Made by a program: the position numbers and the translations under genes | In this document: positions 1-8,725 of the stretch, piece by piece | Layout: the number at the start of each line of letters is the position of its first letter | How positions within the stretch are numbered: the first letter of the stretch is position 1 | The notes under the pieces: model-generated | Seen by the model: the letters and a program-made list of their open reading frames with translations, nothing else | Database searches by the model: none | What the model was told of the DNA's origin: nothing | DNA from: JBBQED01 sp038320345 | GTDB lineage: Bacteria > Bacteroidota > Bacteroidia > AKYH767-A > OLB10 | Direction: 5' to 3' | Length of the DNA: 64,000 bases | Assembly: GCA_038320345.1 (NCBI GenBank) | Contig: JBBQED010000006.1 | Span: 1 to 64,000, forward strand

Positions 1-902
1 GTATCTTTTTCTATGAGATCCCATTTATTCACTAAGATTACTACTCCCTTTTTATTTCGATCGCAGAGATGGAAAATATTGATATCCTGTCCTCCAATTC
101 CACGCGTTGCATCAATCATCAATAAACAAACATCTGCTTCTTCAATAGCACGTATAGAACGCATCACTGAGTAAAATTCAATATCCTCTTTTACAACCCG
201 TTTCTTTCTTAAACCCGCTGTATCAATCAAAAGAAAATCAAAACCGAAACTTTTGTAATGTGTATAAATAGTATCCCGTGTGGTACCAGCTATAGGGGTT
301 ACGATAGTTCTTTCAAAACCAATTAAGGTGTTCAACAAGGAAGACTTTCCTACGTTTGGCTGACCGATAATTGCAATTTTAGGGAGATCGAGTTCGATAT
401 AATCTTCGTCATCGAAAACTTTTACCATATCATCGAGCAATTCCCCAGTACCACTACCACTGATAGCCGATAAGCCATAAATCTCACCAAGACCCATTGC
501 ATGAAACTCATGAATATCATTGGTCCTTTTCGAACTATCTACTTTATTGGCAACCAAGAAAATTTTCTTCTGTGATTTTCGCAACAGCTTTGCAACATCT
601 TTATCCATGTCCGTTTGTCCGTCGGCAACATCAACTACAAACAGAATAATATTCGCCTCATCAATAGCTAGCTGTACTTGTTTTTGAATATCTTTTTCAA
701 ATACATCATCTGAGTCCAAGAGGTAACCTCCAGTATCTATGACGGAAAAACTTCTACCATTCCACTCGGATTTACCATAATGACGATCGCGTGTAACACC
801 AGCGGATTCATCTACGATTGCTTTTCGAGATTCTGTAAGACGATTAAATAGCGTAGACTTACCGACATTCGGACGACCTACGATTGCAACTATATTAGCC
901 AT
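1..902 (-). CDS. der: Ribosome-assembly GTPase Der (EngA), 3' end cut by window edge
   Basis: Reading the minus strand from the ATG at 902 gives about 300 residues before the window ends. Two tandem G domains are visible: the first Walker A motif GRPNVGKST lies at residues 9-17 with NKVD near 120, the second, GQPNVGKSS, near 180-188 with NKWD near 293. Two G domains in series are diagnostic of Der, a GTPase needed for 50S subunit maturation. The missing part should hold the end of G2 and the KH-like domain (the family is about 435 residues). Truncation is by the window, not a mutation. It lies 35 bases downstream of era on the same strand, so the two GTPase genes are probably co-transcribed. 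Confidence 0.96.
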   Translation of the reverse strand, partial: MANIVAIVGRPNVGKSTLFNRLTESRKAIVDESAGVTRDRHYGKSEWNGRSFSVIDTGGYLLDSDDVFEKDIQKQVQLAIDEANIILFVVDVADGQTDMDKDVAKLLRKSQKKIFLVANKVDSSKRTNDIHEFHAMGLGEIYGLSAISGSGTGELLDDMVKVFDDEDYIELDLPKIAIIGQPNVGKSSLLNTLIGFERTIVTPIAGTTRDTIYTHYKSFGFDFLLIDTAGLRKKRVVKEDIEFYSVMRSIRAIEEADVCLLMIDATRGIGGQDINIFHLCDRNKKGVVILVNKWDLIEKD

Positions 903-937
903 TGTTTTTTTAGAAATAAATTTATTCCGACTGGAAA

Positions 938-1819
938 TTATTTGTCGTAACCGAAGCTATTCAACATTTTATCATTGTTGCGCCAGTCATCGATCACCTT
1001 CACTGTAAGATCCAAGAAAACCTGTTTCCCCACCATTTGTTCAATTTTATAACGAGCTTCAGTTCCAAGCTTTTTAATTGCCTTTCCCTGATGACCTAAT
1101 ATAATTGCCTTTTGAGATTCACGCGCACAAAAAATTGTTGCCATGATGCGATCAATGGTTTCGCTTTCTTTATAATCTGTAATATGCACTTCTACGGAGT
1201 ATGGAATTTCCTTCTGATAATTTACCAGAATTCTTTCACGGATAGTTTCTGCAACAAAAAATCGCATGTTACGATCACTGATATCATCATCCTTATCAAA
1301 ATATGCAGGACCATCAGGTAACACTTCTAAAATCTTTTTTAGCAATACATCCAAATAAAAATTATGTAATGCAGAAATCGGAATGATCTCTTGTGGATTC
1401 AATTCGTTTTTCCAATGAGCCACTGCTTCTTCTAATCCGGCTTGATCTCCCATATCTACTTTGTTGATCAATACGAAAAGAGGCACTTGCAAAAAACCTA
1501 ATCGCTCTTTCAAATCCACTTCAATGCGTCGGTCATTTAATTCCGTTACAAAAAGCACTACATCTGCATCAGTGAGAGTTTCATTCACAGAGGTCAACAT
1601 TCGCTCATGTAATTTGTAGGCTGGTTTCATGATTCCAGGAGTATCTGAAAACACCACCTGAAAATCTTCCCCATTCAAAATCCCTTTAATCCGATGTCGG
1701 GTAGTTTGAGCTTTATTGGTTACAATTGATAAATCCTGCCCTAATAAGGCATTCATAAGGGTGCTTTTACCCACATTGGGCTTACCCACGATATTAACAA
1801 AACCTGACTTGTGATTCAC
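938..1819 (-). CDS. era: GTPase Era, 293 aa, GTG start
   Basis: Era is a GTP-binding protein that binds the 3' end of 16S rRNA and assists 30S assembly. The protein shows Walker A GKPNVGKS at residues 12-19, DTPG near 60, NKVD near 120, and a C-terminal KH domain (about 200-293) with the GHQGKAIKKLG signature. An in-frame ATG at 1879 would add 20 residues with no family similarity; I prefer the GTG at 1819 because the conserved Era start (HKSGFVNI) follows at once and a perfect TATCTTTG promoter box sits four bases before it (1824-1831), inside the longer reading. der follows downstream as a likely operon partner. Confidence 0.95.
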   Translation of the reverse strand: MNHKSGFVNIVGKPNVGKSTLMNALLGQDLSIVTNKAQTTRHRIKGILNGEDFQVVFSDTPGIMKPAYKLHERMLTSVNETLTDADVVLFVTELNDRRIEVDLKERLGFLQVPLFVLINKVDMGDQAGLEEAVAHWKNELNPQEIIPISALHNFYLDVLLKKILEVLPDGPAYFDKDDDISDRNMRFFVAETIRERILVNYQKEIPYSVEVHITDYKESETIDRIMATIFCARESQKAIILGHQGKAIKKLGTEARYKIEQMVGKQVFLDLTVKVIDDWRNNDKMLNSFGYDK

Positions 1820-1823
1820 AGCG

Positions 1824-1831
1824 CAAAGATA
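1824..1831 (-). promoter_or_regulatory. -7 promoter box TATCTTTG of era
   Basis: Minus strand reads TATCTTTG, a full match to the Bacteroidota TAnnTTTG box, then four bases, then the era GTG. If transcription starts about four bases after the box, the mRNA would have essentially no leader. No clear -33 TTG was identified. Confidence 0.55.
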
Positions 1832-1986
1832 GTGAGGAATGACTGAGTCAAAATACAAACACAAACATTTGTATTTCAAGTAATTAAATCAATAAAAGCA
1901 AAATTGTCAAATTGGATAATTCCTTGAAAATGATCAGTTTTAGGATCAAAAATTAGAAATCAGTTGTGAATAAGTCAATTCGAATC

Positions 1987-2002
1987 GCACCATGCACGGT
2001 GC
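1987..2002. repeat. Short inverted repeat GCACC-N6-GGTGC
   Basis: Sixteen-base imperfect palindrome between the era start and the divergent T9SS gene at 2122. It could be an operator or a small hairpin. The arms are only five bases, so chance is not excluded. Confidence 0.3.
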
Positions 2003-2121
2003 AGGTTTAGCAATAATATGGGGATGTTCCCATTATGTTCAAATTAAAAAAAAACGAAGTCTCTCCTCCTTTCAAATCGCACCCAAAAATTCACTTATTT
2101 TGAACTCCATATAAAGTACTT

Positions 2122-3702
2122 ATGAAATCGATCTCCACTTGTTTAGTTTTATGCTTGTTCAGCATTTGCACTTTTGCTCAATCCAGTTTTATCAGCACTT
2201 ATAATAGTACTGCCACTGAAGATTTTATTGATATCGCTCCTATTAGTGGAGGTGGATATTATGCGATAGGGACCACTATATCTCCAGGTTCAGGAACGGC
2301 TGATATTCTATTAATGAAGATGGATGCTAACGGACAGCAATTATGGAGCAAAGTTTATGATTCGGGTGATGATGATTTTGCTGCTGCCATTAAAATTCTT
2401 CCAGGAGGAAACTTAGCAATTCTGGGCACCTACTATCCTTCCTTGCTGGGGTTTCAGGATATGATATTAATGAGCATAGATAGCAGTGGAAATTTTATTT
2501 CTATGAATAGTTATGGTGGACCCGATGAAGAAGTAGCTAGAGCAATGCAATTACTTAATAATGGAAATTTATTAATCACAGGATCCACAGCTTCTTTTGG
2601 TACATTAACGCAATCGGCAATAGCCATGGAGATCAACAGTAGTGGACAAACTGTTTGGTCGAACACCTATGGACATCTTCCCATTAATTGTTTTAATTCC
2701 GCATTGGAATTAAGTAATGGCACACTCCTCTTTACAGGATATACGATGGACAATGGAAACTATGAAGGGTATATCGTTAATACCACATCGGGTGGAGTTT
2801 ACAATTGGGAAAAAACATTTGAAGGCCCCGGACATGATGAATTTACTTCTTGCATGGAAGATCCAGGTTTACAAGCCATCATCGCAGCAGGAATAACTTC
2901 TGATTCAACTGCAGGACAAACTGATTTATTTATTGCAGGATTCGATGAAAACGGTACAACTTATAGTACGGGAATAATTGGAACAACAGATTTTGATTGG
3001 TGTACGTCGATTCATCCATCGACTATCGCTGGTGATATTATTCTTACGGGATATAGTACAGTAAGCGATTCGAATGGAATTAACAATGCACCATTTGCTT
3101 TAAGTATTGACCCTCTTACCCCACAAATTAATTGGTCGGTATATTACAGCGATGGAATTTCAGAAGCACGCAGTCAAAAAAGCATCATCAATAATGGTCA
3201 ATTAATAATGGCTGGTTTCAGACAGGAAACTTTACAATTTGAATCCTCATCATTGTTAATCAGTATGCCGTTACAACCTGGCATTTTATGCCTAGAAAAC
3301 AATTTAGGAATGAATATTGGCCTCTCTACACTCACTGAAGGATTACCTATAACTGCTAATGCAGCTGCTGCGGTAAATGTGGCATCCGTTTCAACCGTCA
3401 TAACGAATGTTGGAGTTTTACAGGATTCTGTTTTTTGCACCACCACATCACTACAGGAACAGCTTGCAGTAAGCAAATTAGAAATCTTCCCGAATCCCGT
3501 TAGTCATGAACTTCATTTACGATCTCCATTAACCTCGGGGATATACACGATTACGGATATGCAGGGCCGTGAGTACCAACGATCATTTATCACTTATGAT
3601 CAGCAAATAGATGTTGCTACTTTGCCTGCTGGATTATACCTACTTCATTTGGAATCATCCAATAGCAGATTCACTGTTAAATTTGTGAAAGAAGTTGACT
3701 AA
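2122..3702 (+). CDS. Secreted protein with repeat domain and T9SS type A sorting domain
   Basis: 526 residues. An N-terminal signal peptide (hydrophobic stretch about residues 5-19, ending FAQS) is followed by repeats of about 50 residues of the kind GGGYYAIGTT...LLMKMDANGQQLWSKVYDS, like the propeller-type repeats of many Bacteroidota secreted proteins. The last ~75 residues (from LEIFPNPV near 453) are a typical T9SS type A C-terminal domain, which directs export by type IX secretion and surface attachment. No catalytic motif is seen, so the function is unknown. A weak TATTTTG box lies about 20 bases upstream (2096-2102). Its stop codon abuts the convergent Omp85 gene. Confidence 0.85.
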   Translation: MKSISTCLVLCLFSICTFAQSSFISTYNSTATEDFIDIAPISGGGYYAIGTTISPGSGTADILLMKMDANGQQLWSKVYDSGDDDFAAAIKILPGGNLAILGTYYPSLLGFQDMILMSIDSSGNFISMNSYGGPDEEVARAMQLLNNGNLLITGSTASFGTLTQSAIAMEINSSGQTVWSNTYGHLPINCFNSALELSNGTLLFTGYTMDNGNYEGYIVNTTSGGVYNWEKTFEGPGHDEFTSCMEDPGLQAIIAAGITSDSTAGQTDLFIAGFDENGTTYSTGIIGTTDFDWCTSIHPSTIAGDIILTGYSTVSDSNGINNAPFALSIDPLTPQINWSVYYSDGISEARSQKSIINNGQLIMAGFRQETLQFESSSLLISMPLQPGILCLENNLGMNIGLSTLTEGLPITANAAAAVNVASVSTVITNVGVLQDSVFCTTTSLQEQLAVSKLEIFPNPVSHELHLRSPLTSGIYTITDMQGREYQRSFITYDQQIDVATLPAGLYLLHLESSNSRFTVKFVKEVD

Positions 3703-5472
3703 TCAAAAATAATTTAATAGTCCGAAGTGAACTTTTGCTGATCTGAATTCTATGGGTAGATCCTGTTGACTACCCAATGCATAATTGAAAGAAAAAATTC
3801 CGAGTTTCGTTTCAAAAGTTATTCCTGCACCAAACCCATAAGGTGTATCACGGTTGAGGGGAGATTTACTTTTATCTTCCAGATAAGCTTGATTAAAAAA
3901 CAACAGCAAGTAAGAATTCTGTTCTAGGATAAACCGGAACTCCGCTTTTGCCATCACGTAGGTAGAAGCTAAGAGGGAGCCTTCATCAAAACCACGAAGA
4001 GATTTTAATCCTCCTAAACGATATAATTCATTCTCAAAAATATCAGGACTTTGGATAAAGCCTGACATTAAACCGAGATTGATAACGTTCCTCAATGCGA
4101 TAGGAAAATAAACATCGCCCATGAACTCCGCTTTATACTGAGTAGAATTCAGATCAAGGCTATCGTAAACCACTTCGTTTAGACTTGCATTCTTTTTTAT
4201 GTTCCGTAATCCAGCGCCTGTAGAAACATCAATGGAATACCCTTTACGTGGATTCAGTCGGTAATCCAGATGCTCGAGTTGTAATCCTAAACCAAATATA
4301 TTCGCAGTTACATCTGCAAAGGGAGGTAATGTAGTAATGTTCTGATAGCCTTTTACAGAAATCAGATCACTAGATTTACGACCGAAATATGCACGAAAGG
4401 AGTTATTTCCTTTGAGATAATAACGAATCCCGATCTGACGATTAAATTCAAGATAGACCGTATCTTTTTTGTAAAGTGATAAATCAAGATCGAGACCAAA
4501 AGGAGTATTAAACAGAAAAGGATAACTCATTTTTATTTTCAGATCCTGTGTTTTAGGAAGAGGATTGCTCCAGTTCAAGTCAAACAATTCAGCTTTCCCA
4601 AATGAATTATGCAATCGAAGTTTAATGTCGCCGGTGATATGTGTTTTTCCACTATTCTGATTATCGGGTTGGATACCAATAATGCCATTGAACTGACTTG
4701 CCTTTTTAGGTTGAAGAAATAAAACAGGACGTGCTAATCCGGGGAAATAATCTACTTGTGCAGTACGTGCTTCTGACACAAAAGGCAATTCTTTCAACCT
4801 ACTACTCATTCGTCGAATGATCTGCTCATTAAATGGACTACCTGCTTTTACAGAAAGATAATTTGCAAGGTATGCCGTTGACAATTTCACATCTCCCTTA
4901 ATCTGTAAGGTATCCAGTAAAATCAATGGCCCTTTATCAACGAGGAGGTAAGCGCTAATCTTAGATTCATCGATCAATACACTATCCAATTTCACTAACG
5001 CAAAGGGATATCCGTTATTTGAACACCACGACAAAATTTTAGCCATCAATTTTGAATAGAGCTCTGGGGTAAATGTTCTTTTACGGTACAATTTATCACG
5101 TACTCCTGCAGATGAAAGCAACCCTTCATCAATTGGATTTGTTCTAAGTTCAGCAATGCGGTAATTGTTACCGATCGTCCAATACACTGTAATCGTACTA
5201 TCTTTTTGTGAAGTACTGTCAGCAGAAGCAGCGAGGTAACCTTGTTCCACTAGTGAAACAGTTTGTTCCCTTAAAATACGAGCCATTGCAACTGCATCAC
5301 GAGGAGGTGGAAGTTTTGTGAATTCAGCATAAAGGCGATCTACGATTTCTTTTTCTTCACTATTTTCTGTTTGAAAAATAAACTGCTGAGCCTTGCCGGT
5401 ACCTGTTAAGATAACTAGGCACAGGAGCACAAAAATGCATTTCAAAGAGTAAGAAGTCTTAATGGAAGACAA
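3703..5472 (-). CDS. Omp85-family outer membrane protein (BamA/TamA-like)
   Basis: 589 residues with a signal peptide (to about residue 28), two or three POTRA-like modules (about 85-260; e.g. the region around ILLDTLQIKGD) and a C-terminal beta-barrel ending in NYF, with an aromatic final residue. The loop motif LRGFDEGSL near 500 is the conserved (V/L)RGF/Y of Omp85 barrels. It is shorter than BamA (about 800 residues, five POTRA), so it is more likely a TamA/surface-antigen-type paralogue than the essential assembly factor; substrate unknown. The only plausible start in frame is a TTG at 5472. It lies 34 bases downstream of ung and is probably co-transcribed. Confidence 0.82.
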   Translation of the reverse strand: MSSIKTSYSLKCIFVLLCLVILTGTGKAQQFIFQTENSEEKEIVDRLYAEFTKLPPPRDAVAMARILREQTVSLVEQGYLAASADSTSQKDSTITVYWTIGNNYRIAELRTNPIDEGLLSSAGVRDKLYRKRTFTPELYSKLMAKILSWCSNNGYPFALVKLDSVLIDESKISAYLLVDKGPLILLDTLQIKGDVKLSTAYLANYLSVKAGSPFNEQIIRRMSSRLKELPFVSEARTAQVDYFPGLARPVLFLQPKKASQFNGIIGIQPDNQNSGKTHITGDIKLRLHNSFGKAELFDLNWSNPLPKTQDLKIKMSYPFLFNTPFGLDLDLSLYKKDTVYLEFNRQIGIRYYLKGNNSFRAYFGRKSSDLISVKGYQNITTLPPFADVTANIFGLGLQLEHLDYRLNPRKGYSIDVSTGAGLRNIKKNASLNEVVYDSLDLNSTQYKAEFMGDVYFPIALRNVINLGLMSGFIQSPDIFENELYRLGGLKSLRGFDEGSLLASTYVMAKAEFRFILEQNSYLLLFFNQAYLEDKSKSPLNRDTPYGFGAGITFETKLGIFSFNYALGSQQDLPIEFRSAKVHFGLLNYF

Positions 5473-5506
5473 AGAAATAATTTTAAGTTTGATGATGATA
5501 ATTGGT

Positions 5507-6214
5507 TTAAAGTTTCCAGTTCACAGGTTTCTTTCCTGATGAGATGAGCACATCATTTGCTTTAGAGAAATGTCGGCAACCTTTAAAGCCTGTTCTTGCT
5601 AATGGTGATGGATGAGCGGCAATAAGAATACTATGTTTATCCGCATCAACGAGTGCGGCTTTGGCAGCGGCATATTTTCCCCAGAGCAAAAATACTATAC
5701 CTGAAGTGTTCAAAGATATTTTACGAATGACTTCATCAGTAAATAATTCCCAACCTTTATGTTGATGTGAACCTGCTGTTTCTGCTCTTACCGTTAATGT
5801 TGCATTCAACAACAGCACGCCTTGATGAGCCCATGATTCAAGATTTCCACTCTGAGGAATCGGGTATCCAAGATCTACTTCTAGTTCTTTAAAAATATTC
5901 AGTAGTGATGGAGGACGACGTATTCCATCTGCAACTGAAAAACACAATCCATTAGCTTGCCCAATACCGTGATAAGGATCTTGTCCAATGATCACCACTT
6001 TAACTGCAGATAATGGAGTGAAATTAAATGCAGCAAAGATTTTTTCTGTTGGAGGATAAATGGCAAATCCCGACTTAATTTCCGAATCAATAAATTCAGA
6101 AAGTTGTTTAAAATTATCATTCGTAAGCTCTGCCTTTAATAACTGACGCCATTCTGAACTCATAAACTGGGATGCAGTTTTCAGCAACGTACTACTTTCC
6201 AGATTGATCTTCAT
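5507..6214 (-). CDS. ung: Uracil-DNA glycosylase, family 1
   Basis: 235 residues. Family 1 UDG removes uracil from DNA to start base excision repair. The catalytic water-activating loop GQDPYHG is at residues 77-83 (Asp79), the uracil-binding Asn lies in LLLNATLTV near 137, and the DNA-intercalation loop HPSPL is at 201-205 followed by GCRHFSKAN. The loop after HPSPL reads ARTGF where E. coli has SAHRGF, one residue shorter, but the catalytic His is kept. Length and motif order are normal for the family. Upstream is the long gene-poor region. Confidence 0.97.
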   Translation of the reverse strand: MKINLESSTLLKTASQFMSSEWRQLLKAELTNDNFKQLSEFIDSEIKSGFAIYPPTEKIFAAFNFTPLSAVKVVIIGQDPYHGIGQANGLCFSVADGIRRPPSLLNIFKELEVDLGYPIPQSGNLESWAHQGVLLLNATLTVRAETAGSHQHKGWELFTDEVIRKISLNTSGIVFLLWGKYAAAKAALVDADKHSILIAAHPSPLARTGFKGCRHFSKANDVLISSGKKPVNWKL

Positions 6215-6739
6215 CGATGCTAAATTAGAGCATGTATTGGTCTAATCCCTGTTCCGGCCGTATTTTAGCCTGCACGGCATTAAAAATAAACACGGAATAA
6301 AACATAGGTCACCAGACAGATTGAGTATCAATAAACGTAAGAAAAGCGATTCCGATATGTCAGAATTAGGAAGAATTGGATTTCTTAGATGTTGGTTACT
6401 TTAAATTGCACGGCATCTTTACGTAAATGTAAAATTTGTAAAGCCTTGCCTCCAACTAAAAAATGCCGTGAGCAGCTTCTTCTTATAAGAAACTTGTGGC
6501 TCTAGATTTCAATTCAAATGCATGATAAACAGTTCTTTACTTACAATAATGAATTCTAGACCCCACTGAATAGCGATTAAATGATCATAGCTGGTCGAGA
6601 AAGAGAAGGGTACTTTGGAGGCAACATTAAATTCTGATAACCGTTTTATTCACAAGGAGTAAGAATTATCCACATCCTCCCCCATTGCCACCATAAAAAT
6701 TATTTACTTTGCCCCTTCAAACTGCAGCTAATCCATACC
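6215..6739. other. Intergenic stretch with repeated CACGGCAT motif
   Basis: No reading frame of useful length. The octamer CACGGCAT occurs at 6273-6280 and 6409-6416 and as its complement ATGCCGTG at 6463-6470. The last two form an inverted repeat, strengthened by CTTTAC (6417-6422) facing GTAAAG (6438-6443). This could be an operator region, a transcript end for neighbouring genes, or a decayed repeat. The final part holds the promoter of the small lipoprotein gene. Confidence 0.4.
6685..6711 (+). promoter_or_regulatory. Promoter TTG-N17-TACTTTG of small lipoprotein
   Basis: TTG at 6685-6687, 17-base spacer, then TACTTTG at 6705-6711, near the Bacteroidota TTTG-N19-TAnnTTTG consensus. It is 28 bases before the ATG at 6740, giving a leader of roughly 20-25 bases. 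Supports that the 43-codon frame downstream is expressed. Confidence 0.5.
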
Positions 6740-6871
6740 ATGCGTAAATATCTTGCTTTAGCAATTTTAGGTCTGATGATTCTAGGATCATTTTCATCGT
6801 GCAAGACACGAGAGAAATGCCCGGCATATGGTCAGGTAGAGAAGAAGATTAGCGGACACCGTCCAGCTTAA
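6740..6871 (+). CDS. Small lipoprotein, 43 aa
   Basis: A 43-codon frame starting MRKYLALAILGLMILGSFSSC and ending in TAA. The first 20 residues form a lipoprotein signal peptide with lipobox SFSSC; the mature peptide would be only 23 residues, with a second Cys in KCPAYG. Very short lipoproteins with a CPAYG-like core occur in Bacteroidota genomes, as I recall, but I cannot confirm the family from sequence alone. A good promoter lies just upstream. The role is unknown; likely anchored in the inner or outer membrane facing the periplasm. Confidence 0.6.
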   Translation: MRKYLALAILGLMILGSFSSCKTREKCPAYGQVEKKISGHRPA

Positions 6872-7000
6872 ATTTCTTAATGATAACTTCGATATCCGGC
6901 TCTTTTCGGGGGGTCGGATTTATCTTTTTACGTGGGAGGTATTTTTTATCAGTTAATCCTTAAATTCGCGCCGGACATATGACAGTAAGCTTGTTAGGTG

Positions 7001-7210
7001 AGGCTACTGAATGAACATAGGTTGTTGCCCGGAAAAGTCGAGAGAAACCAATGGGTAGAACAGGCGTTGTCGGTTTAAGGCTTCGCATAATACAACTTCC
7101 AAACGGAATTCTTTTCCGGAAAAGGATAAGTCATTCAGTGCTAAAACTCTACGAGGAGCTTGTTTGCCAAGCCGAAGTTTTCCAGCTCTTGAGCAAAAGG
7201 AAAAGCTGAG
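7001..7210 (+). ncRNA. Candidate structured RNA: nested inverted repeats
   Basis: Between the small lipoprotein and mgtE, three complementary pairs are nested in order: ACTGAATGA (7006-7014) with TCATTCAGT (7131-7139); CCGGAAAAG (7029-7037) with CTTTTCCGG (7111-7119); GTTGT (7066-7070) with ACAAC (7092-7096). A further hairpin pairs TTTTCC (7178-7183) with GGAAAA (7199-7204). The stretch has no reading frame. It does not show the core signatures I know for RNase P RNA, tmRNA or SRP RNA. Strand is uncertain; plus is given because the neighbours on both sides are plus. Confidence 0.3.
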
Positions 7211-7303
7211 GTGGTAATTTTATTTATCCGCACAACAGCTCAGCGGACAGCTTTCTATGTTATGCCTATTTTATTCTGTTAATCATCGTTTAATCGTTAG
7301 GCC

Positions 7304-8683
7304 ATGGAGCTTGAAATCGATAAGCCAGAAGCTATCGCACTTATCGAAACACGTGATAAGGAAACGTTAAAAGAGAAGCTGGAGAACTGGCTTCCACTTG
7401 AACTCGCTGAGCTATGCACTGATCTCAACACGGAAGAGCAAGCATTTGTTTTTAGTGTGATTGACCGGGAGCTTGCTTGTCAGACTTTTGAAGAATTGGT
7501 TTTTGATTTACAAGTTGAACTACTAGATGAATTAAGAAGTAGGCAGGTACAGTTGATCTTGAATGATATGTCGGCAGATAACCGGACAGCATTCCTGGAA
7601 CAACTCGATACAGAGCGCCTCAATAAACTACTTAAACTTTTAACGAAGAAAGAAAGACGCGTAGCATTATCGCTGCTTGGCTATCCTGAAGATTCGATCG
7701 GTCGATTGATGACACCTGATTACATTGCCGTAAATCAATACTGGACCGTAAAACAAATCATTGATCATATTCGGAAATTCGGAGAGAACAGTGAAACATT
7801 AGATGTTGTTTATATTGTAGATGAGAAAGGGTATTTAGTAGATGATATTCGTGTAGGAGATATTTTGCTTTCAGATGATGATACTTTAGTTACTGAATTG
7901 TTGGATGGGAAATATGTATCATTACATGTAACAGATGATGAAGAAGTTGCAGTTAAAGCATTTTCTAAAACCAACAGAGTAGCATTACCAGTAACTAATT
8001 CTGGAGGATTACTGTTGGGTATTATCACAGTAGATGATGTTCTTGAATTGGCGAAAGATGAAAACACAGAAGATATTCAGAAGTTAGGAGCGGTAGAGGC
8101 TTTGGAAGAACCTTACATGGATGTGCCCTTGAATCAGATGTTGAGAAAAAGAGCACCGTGGTTAGTTGTTCTTTTTGTAGGCGAACTCTTCACTGCATCG
8201 GCAATGGGATTTTTCGAACATGAAATTGCAAAAGCTGTTGTACTTGCATTATTTATTCCCCTGATTGTTTCCAGTGGAGGAAATAGTGGATCGCAAGCAT
8301 CTACACTTATCATTCGAGCATTAGCACTCGGAGAAGTTACTATCCACGATTGGTGGCGGATCATGAGAAGAGAAATTTTGACAGGAGTTTTCTTAGGATT
8401 GATCTTAGGACTTCTCGGCTTTACTAGAGTAGTAGCGTGGAATCTAGCGACGAATATGTACGGACCACACTGGTTAGGGATAGGACTAACCATAGGCCTA
8501 TCCGTATTTGGAGTAGTACTGTGGGGAACAGTGATGGGATCGATGATGCCTTTGTTATTGAAACGACTCGGAGCTGATCCTGCAACATCTTCTGCACCAT
8601 TCATAGCTACACTTGTAGATGTTACCGGACTTATCATTTATTTTACATTCGCTGCGAATATTCTAAGAGGTACTTTACTCTAA
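7304..8683 (+). CDS. mgtE: Magnesium transporter MgtE
   Basis: 459 residues. MgtE channels carry Mg2+ across the inner membrane, gated by Mg2+ bound to the cytosolic domains. Domain order is as expected: MgtE N domain (about 20-125), a CBS pair (about 130-255, starting at LMTPDYIAV), then a five-helix membrane domain (about 285-459). The pore signature GGNSGSQ is near residue 327. Length matches the family. No M-box riboswitch or other Mg2+-sensing leader is apparent upstream, only the nested repeats at 7001-7210. The hydroxyacid dehydrogenase gene follows 42 bases later. Confidence 0.96.
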   Translation: MELEIDKPEAIALIETRDKETLKEKLENWLPLELAELCTDLNTEEQAFVFSVIDRELACQTFEELVFDLQVELLDELRSRQVQLILNDMSADNRTAFLEQLDTERLNKLLKLLTKKERRVALSLLGYPEDSIGRLMTPDYIAVNQYWTVKQIIDHIRKFGENSETLDVVYIVDEKGYLVDDIRVGDILLSDDDTLVTELLDGKYVSLHVTDDEEVAVKAFSKTNRVALPVTNSGGLLLGIITVDDVLELAKDENTEDIQKLGAVEALEEPYMDVPLNQMLRKRAPWLVVLFVGELFTASAMGFFEHEIAKAVVLALFIPLIVSSGGNSGSQASTLIIRALALGEVTIHDWWRIMRREILTGVFLGLILGLLGFTRVVAWNLATNMYGPHWLGIGLTIGLSVFGVVLWGTVMGSMMPLLLKRLGADPATSSAPFIATLVDVTGLIIYFTFAANILRGTLL

Positions 8684-8725
8684 ACTATTCCTTTTATACT
8701 CATGCTGAATAATCCCTTATAATTT

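Noticed and set aside
1..902. Apparent truncation of Der
   Set aside because: Ends at the window edge with an open frame, so not a pseudogene.
1820..1879. 20-residue N-terminal extension of Era from the ATG at 1879
   Set aside because: It has no family match and overlaps a perfect promoter box; the GTG at 1819 begins the conserved Era sequence.
7112..7123. Local perfect palindrome TTTTCCGGAAAA
   Set aside because: Explained as part of the larger nested structure at 7029-7119; I do not report it as a separate site.
8134..8637. Long minus-strand open frame inside mgtE
   Set aside because: Overlaps conserved MgtE membrane segments; Ser/Thr/Asn/Pro-rich composition of a shadow frame.
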